The position numbers and the translations under genes are program-made. From Bacteroidales bacterium UBA5206 (lineage in GTDB: Bacteria; Bacteroidota; Bacteroidia; Bacteroidales; Tenuifilaceae): a stretch of 30,896 nt of DNA. The stretch spans positions 1 through 30,896 of the forward strand of contig DHVO01000211.1 of NCBI GenBank assembly GCA_002412705.1. The letters run 5' to 3'. Positions 8,211 through 14,762 of the stretch are shown here, one piece after another (position 1 is the stretch's first letter; every line of letters starts with the position of its first letter). Under the pieces are notes generated by a model. The model was not told where the DNA came from. It did not search any database and saw nothing but the letters and a program-made list of their open reading frames with translations.

Positions 8211-8915
8211 ATGTATAACAAAGCGATATTTCGTTTTTCCAACGAATGGGTAGCTGTAATTTCACAAAACAAGTTTTTCACACTTGGTGTGCTTCAATTT
8301 TTAAAAAGGGAATTAAACTGTGGCGGAGCTGTGGTTTACCCTAGTATGTTGGACTTATTCTCCAGTGGAGCTAAAAAGCATTATCAGTATGTGATAATAC
8401 AGTATAGCGAGATCTACAAATATGATTTGTACTCTTTGCTAAGTATAGATCCTGCAGAAATAACCTTTCGGCTTATATTTATTGGTCAAGGAAAAAACGA
8501 TTTGGTTAGCTCCCTTTTTACTAAGTTCCCTCATACTGCTCATATTGCAATTTGCGATGGGCCTAACGAGCTTGCTTTAGCCTTTTCTGCTCTTAGTAAG
8601 GATTCGAGCTATGTCTCAGTATCTGCCAAAAAGGTACTTGAGACTCAATGTAGTCTGCAAAACAAGAGTGTGGTTAATTTAACTGCAAGGGAACAAGAGG
8701 TGTTAGCATTGCTTTGTCAGGGGCACGATACAGAGTCAATTGCTGCAATGCTACACATTAGTCCGCGAACCGTTGTTCGCCACAAAGCAAACCTGATGCA
8801 AAAAACTAATACCTCAACCACATTGCAGCTGGTTACTCTCTTTCTCAGCCACGATATAACAGCATCCGATGGGCTAAACTATAGTAGTCCTATGCAAAAT
8901 GCAGATAAATTCTGA
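8211..8915 (+). CDS. LuxR-type transcriptional regulator with degenerate receiver (paralog 2)
   Basis: A 234-residue paralog of the protein at 7328. The LuxR helix-turn-helix spans 157-212 (LTAREQEVLALLCQ, HISPRTVVRHKANLMQK), and the core SPRTVVRHK is identical in both, so they probably bind the same DNA. The receiver-like part lacks the phosphoacceptor Asp (YVIIQYSE) and the conserved Lys (AICDGPNE). The frame extends upstream to 8130, but the -7 box at 8153-8160 lies in that extension and MYNKAIFRFSNE aligns with the paralog's N-terminus, so 8211 is the start. It is preceded by a double palindrome shared with the chemoreceptor gene downstream, which suggests auto- or cross-regulation. Confidence 0.9.
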   Translation: MYNKAIFRFSNEWVAVISQNKFFTLGVLQFLKRELNCGGAVVYPSMLDLFSSGAKKHYQYVIIQYSEIYKYDLYSLLSIDPAEITFRLIFIGQGKNDLVSSLFTKFPHTAHIAICDGPNELALAFSALSKDSSYVSVSAKKVLETQCSLQNKSVVNLTAREQEVLALLCQGHDTESIAAMLHISPRTVVRHKANLMQKTNTSTTLQLVTLFLSHDITASDGLNYSSPMQNADKF

Positions 8916-8943
8916 TGTTTTACCGCAGTCGGATTTACAACTC

Positions 8944-8983
8944 GTGGTAATTTATAACCATAAGATTGGTTATAAATTACTAT
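8944..8983 (+). promoter_or_regulatory. Inverted-repeat operator upstream of the first chemoreceptor gene
   Basis: Arms at 8947-8960 (GTAATTTATAACCA) and 8967-8980 (TGGTTATAAATTAC) are perfectly complementary over 14 nt with a 6-nt spacer. Compared with the copy at 8094-8127, three arm positions differ and all three are compensated in the opposite arm. The distance from the repeat to the -33 TTG (8983) is also the same. Likely the same regulator-binding site. Confidence 0.7.
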
Positions 8984-9013
8984 TGATACACAGTTAGGTC
9001 TTTAGTTGCTTTG
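8983..9013 (+). promoter_or_regulatory. Promoter of the first chemoreceptor gene
   Basis: A -33 TTG at 8983-8985, a 20-bp spacer and the -7 box TTGCTTTG at 9006-9013, within TCTTTAGTTGCTTTG (14 of 15 bases shared with 8146-8160). Transcription is expected near 9020, leaving a leader of about 90 nt before the ATG at 9108. Confidence 0.55.
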
Positions 9014-9107
9014 TGTCCGGAGCAGAAGCTTCGTTTTCGGCAGAAAACCTATGCTTTCTTATAAATTCTTTGGTATTGTTCCCAACAATAATTTAAAGCA
9101 AACACCC

Positions 9108-10928
9108 ATGAGGCAATATTTAAAGTTTAGGCGTAAGCTATTACTCTACTTTGGAGGATTAACCCTTTTTATTGTAATCATTTCTGGGGTAGTAAATTTT
9201 CAGTCCATTAAGTACACCTTGCAAGACGATATCAGAAAAAATCAGCTTTTGGCATTTCTAGAGGCGGCGCAGAGTAACATTAGGGCCGATTTGGAAAAGG
9301 GAATGGAAACCTCTCTTGCCCTAGCCGAAGATCCTACTCTTGTTAAATGGTTTAGAGAAGGCGAGGCAAACCCAGTTCTTAAAAGCGTAGCACTGGATAA
9401 GCTAACGCAAACAAAAGAAGGTTTAGGATATCTTACTGTTTTTGCCGTAAACGAGGTTACACGAAACTACTACCAGGAAAACAATAAGTTGGTAGATGTG
9501 CTATCGGAGTCAGATCCCGATGATTCCTGGTATTTCGATCTAATCAAGTCTAGAAAAAAGGCTGTTTTAAACTACGACTATAACTCAGAACTAGATCAAA
9601 CCCTTTTCTTTTTTAATATTCTAATGGGAACCTCGGCCGAACCTTTGGGAACTGCTGGTGTAGGTTTAAATCCAGAAAAACTAATCGATGAGTTTCGTAA
9701 GCGTAATATTACTCCAAGCAGTGCGCTTTGGATTGTTGACAATGTGGGCAATATCCTAATTGCTCAGGACAAAAAGTACATAACAACTAACCTCTCCGTT
9801 TATATGCCACAAGATGTTGTGGCGCAAATTAATAAATCGGCAGGGAGTAGAGTATTTCCTAGTGTTTCATTCTCGGATAATGAGTTCGATATCGCATCAA
9901 TGGATATGGGAGCAACGGGCTATAAGGTGGTGTGCATGTCGCCAACTTCGGAGCTAATTGCTGTGCTAAATCCCATAATGGCCAATAGTTTAATGTTTGG
10001 TCTTTTGTTTATAGGCGTAACGGTTATTGTGGTGTTTCTAATTTCGGGAACAATTCTAAAGCCTATTCTTGCGCTTAAGAATCTTGCTGAGCGTTATTCC
10101 GAAGGCGATTTAACACTTAATCCAGCGGACGAACTCATCAATAGAACCGACGAACTAGGTGCTCTTGCTCTAGCGTTTGCTCACATGAAGGTTAAGATTG
10201 CCGAGATGATTGAACATGCTAGTAGCGCTTCAAGAATAGTTATTATGGGAAGTGAGAAGCTAAGAGCATCGTCGGAAGACTTAAGTCAAACCGCATCGGA
10301 GCAGGCAAGTTCAACCGAGGAGCTTTCATCATCCATGGAGCAAATGACCTCTAACATTAGCTTGAATGCCGATAATGCTAGCCAAACGGAGCGACTTTTT
10401 GCCGAAGCAGCCAAGAATGCTGCCACTGGAGGCGCAATACTAAGAGATGCTGTTAAAGCCATTGAGGATATCTACCAAAACGTAATGGTAATAGAGGAAA
10501 TAGCAAGGCAAACCAACATACTTGCTCTTAATGCTGCAATAGAAGCCGCTAGGGCGGGCGAGTACGGAAAAGGATTTGCTGTTGTTGCTGCTGAAGTTAG
10601 AAAACTGGCAGAACGTAGCAGGGAATCGGCAATTAAAATAAACCAACTGGCGGGGGGCTCTGTGAAAATTGCTAGGCAAGCGGGTGATATTTTTAATGCA
10701 TTGCTACCCGATATTCAGAAATCGGCCAATTTGGTGAGTGATATCTCTGCTGCAAGTGCAGAGCAAAACATTGGTGCTATGCAGATTAATAAGGCTGTAA
10801 TGGAACTAGACCGAATATCGCAGGGTAATGCTGAGGCGGCCGAGCGGATTAACGGTTTAGTACTGGAGTTTGCCGAGGAGATAGAACGGCTTAACCAAAC
10901 CATTCTTTCTTTTAAAATTAAAGGGTAA
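9108..10928 (+). CDS. Methyl-accepting chemotaxis protein with large periplasmic (dCache-like) sensor
   Basis: A 606-residue chemoreceptor. TM1 is at about 12-30 and the periplasmic sensor at about 35-290; WYFDLIKSRKKAVLNYDYN and ALWIVDNVGNILIA suggest a double-Cache fold. TM2 is about 296-316, followed by HAMP and the cytoplasmic coiled coil. The CheA/CheW-contacting tip around 466-500 includes RQTNILALNAAIEAARAG and GKGFAVVAAEVRKLAERS. No C-terminal CheR-tethering pentapeptide is present. In-frame starts at 9006 and 9051 are rejected: the first lies in the -7 box, and MRQYLKFRRKLLLYFGG is a normal receptor start. A 7-bp inverted repeat sits in the leader at 9074-9090. No cheA or cheW is nearby. 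The promoter is shared in design with the LuxR-type gene upstream. Confidence 0.93.
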   Translation: MRQYLKFRRKLLLYFGGLTLFIVIISGVVNFQSIKYTLQDDIRKNQLLAFLEAAQSNIRADLEKGMETSLALAEDPTLVKWFREGEANPVLKSVALDKLTQTKEGLGYLTVFAVNEVTRNYYQENNKLVDVLSESDPDDSWYFDLIKSRKKAVLNYDYNSELDQTLFFFNILMGTSAEPLGTAGVGLNPEKLIDEFRKRNITPSSALWIVDNVGNILIAQDKKYITTNLSVYMPQDVVAQINKSAGSRVFPSVSFSDNEFDIASMDMGATGYKVVCMSPTSELIAVLNPIMANSLMFGLLFIGVTVIVVFLISGTILKPILALKNLAERYSEGDLTLNPADELINRTDELGALALAFAHMKVKIAEMIEHASSASRIVIMGSEKLRASSEDLSQTASEQASSTEELSSSMEQMTSNISLNADNASQTERLFAEAAKNAATGGAILRDAVKAIEDIYQNVMVIEEIARQTNILALNAAIEAARAGEYGKGFAVVAAEVRKLAERSRESAIKINQLAGGSVKIARQAGDIFNALLPDIQKSANLVSDISAASAEQNIGAMQINKAVMELDRISQGNAEAAERINGLVLEFAEEIERLNQTILSFKIKG

Positions 10929-10977
10929 ATGCAACTATTTACAACAGGTATACACTTAATAACAATAGTTTAATGCA

Positions 10978-11364
10978 ATGAAAATTCTCTTTTACGATGG
11001 AGGGAGCGGTATTAGGAGCAAACTTGTTGATGTACTTAGCAAAGTTAACCTAGGGTGGTTCAAAATAGTAACAACAAAGGAAGACTTGTTGTGGAATCTT
11101 GAAATGGTTTTACCTGAGGTTTTGATTCTTGATAAGAACATTGAACAGGACGAAGCTTTTAACCTAATAGTTAGCATTTCTGGCTCCTACTATCCTCACA
11201 TCAAAGTATTGGTTCTTCAGGATTTAATAAGTAATAAGGCGCTACGACTATTCATAGAGGCAGGAGCATTGGGTATTGTAACCGCAAATGATATCGATAC
11301 CCAGCTAAAACCAGCAATACTTACCATTGCCAAGCGTAAGTACTATATAGGTTTTACTCCATAG
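10978..11364 (+). CDS. Stand-alone receiver-like protein (degenerate NarL-type)
   Basis: A 128-residue single-domain protein with the alpha/beta rhythm of a response-regulator receiver. It has D7 in the acidic pocket and D52 (VLILDKNIEQD) at the phosphoacceptor position. The conserved Thr/Ser after strand 4 is Gln (VLVLQD), and the Lys after strand 5 is missing (GIVTANDID). The end AILTIAKRKYYIG resembles the linker of NarL-type regulators, so it looks like such a regulator without its DNA-binding domain. It sits between two chemoreceptor genes, 49 bp after the first, where a CheY-like or adaptor role would be natural; phosphorylation is doubtful given the missing Lys. Confidence 0.75.
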   Translation: MKILFYDGGSGIRSKLVDVLSKVNLGWFKIVTTKEDLLWNLEMVLPEVLILDKNIEQDEAFNLIVSISGSYYPHIKVLVLQDLISNKALRLFIEAGALGIVTANDIDTQLKPAILTIAKRKYYIGFTP

Positions 11365-11467
11365 CCTTACGCGCATAGTTAATTAGTTTAAGTGTTTTTT
11401 TAATCAGGTGTTTAGCCCATCAGGGGAGAGGGCTCAATGTTTTGTATTTAATTTATTAGTTGATAAA

Positions 11468-13297
11468 ATGAAATTTGCTGATTTTCAAACAAGAACAAAA
11501 CTATTTTTTGGTTTTGGTATGGTGCTTTTTTTTACAATTGTTGTTGGAGTTACTGGTTATATGGGTATAAATGGATTGCACCAATTCATTATGCTTAAGG
11601 ATGAGGTTGCTCAGAATAATGTGAAATGGGTTACTGCTCGCTTAGCTGTTGAGAACTACTCCCGCTATGGTAACCTTGACGATTATAATAAGGCCCAGGG
11701 GCTAATTAATGAAATTGGTGCCTCAACCCAAGGAATTCTTTTAAGAATTGATGAGGATCAGGTTGAGATGCTTCGTATTTTTAACAATCTGGGAAAAGGG
11801 GTTGAAGAATATGTTACAAGGTTTAACCAGCTTCATGAGTTAAAAGCTAAGCGCAGCAAAGTTTTTGTAGATGGGTTGGCATTAGCTAACGCGTTAACCG
11901 AAAAGGCAAAAACTTTGTCCGACGATAGGTTTCGTGCCGATTTTGCTGAGCTACGTAGCATATCGAACTCCTATTTTAGAACAGAGGATCATGCGTATTA
12001 CGAAAAAACACGTGAAAGAGGTAGTGAACTTATTCAAAAGTATGGTGCGGCAGATAGAAGAGGATTACTGATTGCTGATTATTTGAGTGGAGTTTTGGAA
12101 GAGGGGAAAAAGGTAGTTGAGGAGGATAAGGCGATTCTGATATCGTTATTAACAATAGGTGAATCTACCATCAACGAATCGTTTAAACTTAATGAGGTTT
12201 TTGTTAACATGGAACTTCAGATACACGAAAGGGTTATTACGACCTTACTTATTATTGCCACATTGTCCATTATAATTGGATTGCTTATCGCCAATTACCT
12301 TGCCAATAGGATTGTAAAATCTGTTTCAATTACCGTGAACGCAATAGAATCAGTTTCTAAGGGCGAACTGTTTGTAGAAATTCCAGCCGAAGCCAAAACA
12401 TGGAAGGATGAATTTGGAACAGTAATTAGATCGGTATCAACTATGATTGAACGTTTGCGAGATATTTCTAGCGTTGTTATAGCAGGAACCGATAGTATTG
12501 CTGCTGCTTCGTTTGAGATGCAGGCCACTTCACAAAGTTTGTCACAAAGTGCTAACGAAGGAGCTTCCTCAACGGAAGAGGTTTCCTCTTCCATGGAGGA
12601 GATGGCCGCAAATATTGAGCAGAATACCGAGAGCTCAAAGCAGGCAGAGATTATTGCCACCGATGTTGCCCAAAGTATGGATAAATTAGGTGAAGCAACA
12701 GGGGAGAGTTTCACTGCAACACAGGAGATTGCGCAAAAGATTAGCATTATTAACGACATCGCTTTCCAAACCAACATATTGGCTCTTAATGCTGCTGTGG
12801 AGGCTGCTAGGGCTGGAGATCATGGTCGTGGTTTTGCTGTAGTGGCATCGGAGGTTAGAAATCTAGCACAAAGAAGTAAAACTGCAGCCGATGAGATTGT
12901 TGCTCTTTCATCAAAAGGTGTGAACCTAGCAAGGGAAGCTGGTGAAATGATGGTGCAGTTTACCCCTCAAATACAACGACTTATTCAGCTGGTTCAGGAA
13001 ATAGCATCAGCTTCGTTCGAACAGGATAGTGGGGCTGCCCAAATAAACAATGCCATTCAGCAGCTAAACCTTATTGTTCAGCAAAATGCTGCGGCAAGCG
13101 AAGAGGTGGCTACTAGTGCCGATGAGATGAGCCGCCAAGCGGATCAACTTCGAGAATCGATGACATTCTTTAAGCTGTCTAAGGAATACGTAAATCTTAT
13201 GCAGGCTCAGCAAAAACAGGCACAATACACCGCACACAAAATTTATACAGGGCAACCTGTTGCACTAAAACATAAAGTTAACCAAACGGTGTACTAG
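11468..13297 (+). CDS. Methyl-accepting chemotaxis protein with helical periplasmic sensor
   Basis: A 609-residue chemoreceptor. TM1 is at about 12-33; a periplasmic part of about 220 residues is strongly helical, in the size range of helical-bimodular or extended four-helix-bundle sensors. TM2 is about 257-276, HAMP about 277-335, and the signalling tip around 430-470 (IAFQTNILALNAAVEAARAG, HGRGFAVVASEVRNLAQRS). No C-terminal methyltransferase-binding pentapeptide is seen. The ATG at 11468 is preferred to upstream in-frame codons because MKFADFQTRTKLFFGFG is the usual receptor beginning. Its sensor is unrelated to that of the receptor at 9108, so the two presumably report different signals to one array. 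Confidence 0.93.
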   Translation: MKFADFQTRTKLFFGFGMVLFFTIVVGVTGYMGINGLHQFIMLKDEVAQNNVKWVTARLAVENYSRYGNLDDYNKAQGLINEIGASTQGILLRIDEDQVEMLRIFNNLGKGVEEYVTRFNQLHELKAKRSKVFVDGLALANALTEKAKTLSDDRFRADFAELRSISNSYFRTEDHAYYEKTRERGSELIQKYGAADRRGLLIADYLSGVLEEGKKVVEEDKAILISLLTIGESTINESFKLNEVFVNMELQIHERVITTLLIIATLSIIIGLLIANYLANRIVKSVSITVNAIESVSKGELFVEIPAEAKTWKDEFGTVIRSVSTMIERLRDISSVVIAGTDSIAAASFEMQATSQSLSQSANEGASSTEEVSSSMEEMAANIEQNTESSKQAEIIATDVAQSMDKLGEATGESFTATQEIAQKISIINDIAFQTNILALNAAVEAARAGDHGRGFAVVASEVRNLAQRSKTAADEIVALSSKGVNLAREAGEMMVQFTPQIQRLIQLVQEIASASFEQDSGAAQINNAIQQLNLIVQQNAAASEEVATSADEMSRQADQLRESMTFFKLSKEYVNLMQAQQKQAQYTAHKIYTGQPVALKHKVNQTVY

Positions 13298-13358
13298 AAA
13301 TTCTTAACCTATAAACATCTCCTTTAGGTGTATTTAAAATGATATTCAAAATTGTAAA

Positions 13359-13405
13359 GTAGCCTTAGAACCACTAGATAGTCTATTTTTTGGTTCTAAG
13401 GCTAC
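13359..13405. repeat. 15-bp perfect inverted repeat with 17-nt loop
   Basis: Left arm 13359-13373 (GTAGCCTTAGAACCA) and right arm 13391-13405 (TGGTTCTAAGGCTAC). It lies 60 bp after the second chemoreceptor gene. No T-tract follows the right arm, so it is not a textbook intrinsic terminator, although it could end or protect the chemoreceptor transcript. Confidence 0.7.
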
Positions 13406-13485
13406 AATATCTATTTTATAAAGTAGGATGCTCCGTACATTTCATTAACTTTAGGTATGTTTTCTCTTAGGTTAATATTTAGTGT

Positions 13486-14184
13486 ATGGATAGAGCAAGG
13501 TTAATAAACGATATTGTACGTTCAATAGCACAGCTAAAGCAAGAAACCGAGCATTTTTTCTCAGATACAAGCACTATTCCCTCATCGGGATTTATGATAG
13601 AAGAGTTTTTTCAGCAAAAGTTTAATCCCTTTTTGGCTCATATTGCTACCACAATTAAGGCGCTTCCCGACGATGAGTACTTGGTATTTACCATTGATGG
13701 ATGGGTTAAACACCTCCAAAAGGAGATGGAGCGGATTAACAATGGCGATATAAGCGAGGTGTATGCAGAGCTAACCTATGTTAAGTATCGGTTTTACCCC
13801 AAAATAGTCGAACTTCTTCAGGATTTGAAGCTTGAGGTGCTGGAGCGAACTTACAATGTAAGCACAACCGATATATCGGCACCAATGCAATCATTTAGAA
13901 TTAAGCCAAATGGATCAAAGTTAAGCTCCGATGGTGTTGCACTACTCATCGCATTGCTTTATAACTTCAAGGTGGTTTCCGATGAGCTTTCGGTTGATGA
14001 GATTTGTAACCGTTTTGGCGCCCTTACGGGATTAGACCCAGAACAGATAAAGCGGGATTTGTCCGTTGATTTTGCCAATCAACGTATGAGGGCAAGTGTT
14101 AGTGCTACAGAAGCAAGCAAAGTGCACTCCGTTCTAAAATCTATGGTTGCCAGAGTAGAATCTCTTGATGGGGGAACAAACTAG
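13486..14184 (+). CDS. Cytoplasmic protein of unknown function (possible distant RteC-like C-terminus)
   Basis: A 232-residue soluble protein without signal peptide or membrane segment, helical throughout. The C-terminal 80 residues (LLIALLYNFKVVSDELSVDEICNRFGALTG) recall the end of the RteC family, which has the pattern ELIYAL, then a Gly/Asn turn, then I-EI-FE. The resemblance is distant and from memory. The N-terminal half does not show the usual RteC motifs. It is a single gene, preceded by a 15-bp inverted repeat and followed 15 bp on by the end of a convergent SiaC-like gene. Function unknown. Confidence 0.75.
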   Translation: MDRARLINDIVRSIAQLKQETEHFFSDTSTIPSSGFMIEEFFQQKFNPFLAHIATTIKALPDDEYLVFTIDGWVKHLQKEMERINNGDISEVYAELTYVKYRFYPKIVELLQDLKLEVLERTYNVSTTDISAPMQSFRIKPNGSKLSSDGVALLIALLYNFKVVSDELSVDEICNRFGALTGLDPEQIKRDLSVDFANQRMRASVSATEASKVHSVLKSMVARVESLDGGTN

Positions 14185-14198
14185 ATGTAAATGGCGAT

Positions 14199-14594
14199 TT
14201 AGGAGTAGGGAATGCACCTGTAGGGTAGGTTAATTTCTGGTAGCTCAAGCAGCACCATCCCTTCGTGCAATAGGTCCTCATCATCCTGATGGTAGTTCCA
14301 AATAACCTCAACGCTAATACCATTACTTCTAAAGTTCGAAATTTTTCGCATGATATCCCGAAGGTACTTGTACGATGAGGAGTTTATATACTTAAAGTTA
14401 ATATCAACTACAATTTTTGTGGATTGCTTATCCTTAATGCTTTCGTAAAATTCATTTAGCCAGTTGAGTACATTCATGTAAAACTCCTTTGCGTTCTCTG
14501 GATGCGATATTCCAGAGATCGAAAAGATATTGGTTTCAGGGTCAAAGTATATTTCAGGAGTGTCTATTGCTCCTTCAAGTTTTAGTGCTTTCAT
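14199..14594 (-). CDS. SiaC-family (DUF1987) regulatory phosphoprotein
   Basis: A 131-residue protein matching the SiaC/DUF1987 pattern: TPEIYFDPETNIFSISGIS near the start, then HPENAKEFYMNVLNWLNEF, then VVDINFKYINSSSYKYLRDI. In Pseudomonas aeruginosa, SiaC is phosphorylated on a Thr by SiaB and dephosphorylated by SiaA, and the unphosphorylated form activates a diguanylate cyclase. Here the equivalent stretch N71-S-S-S offers Ser in place of Thr, which is inference. No SiaA, SiaB or cyclase gene is next to it; it lies alone on the minus strand between plus-strand genes. A shadow frame on the other strand overlaps it but has no coding character. Confidence 0.85.
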   Translation of the reverse strand: MKALKLEGAIDTPEIYFDPETNIFSISGISHPENAKEFYMNVLNWLNEFYESIKDKQSTKIVVDINFKYINSSSYKYLRDIMRKISNFRSNGISVEVIWNYHQDDEDLLHEGMVLLELPEINLPYRCIPYS

Positions 14595-14670
14595 TACTGT
14601 ATTTACAACTGCAGGGTAAATATAAGGCTTTTTTTTAGCTCGATGATTTATATCAACTCTAATGTTTTGC

Positions 14671-14678
14671 TACATTTG
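14671..14678 (+). promoter_or_regulatory. Candidate -7 box for the trkH-trkA operon
   Basis: TACATTTG matches TAnnTTTG. It lies 92 bp before the ATG at 14763, and no clear -33 TTG is seen at the right distance. It is located between the divergent SiaC-like gene and trkH. Confidence 0.35.
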
Positions 14679-14762
14679 ATTAATGCCCTGTTTCTATAAC
14701 TAAATTTAATAGGTGGTTTGACCAATGCCTACAAACCATTTTTTAACGGAAAAATTAGTGTG

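Noticed and set aside
9006..9107. In-frame upstream extension of the first chemoreceptor
   Set aside because: The start coincides with the -7 box; receptor homology begins at 9108.
10925..10942. GTAAAT/ATTTAC inverted repeat after the first chemoreceptor, resembling the operator arms
   Set aside because: Only 6 bp, overlaps the stop codon, and lacks the GGTAAT core and promoter spacing.
12295..12777. Antisense open frame of 160 codons within the second chemoreceptor gene
   Set aside because: Lies opposite the conserved signalling domain and has no recognisable features.
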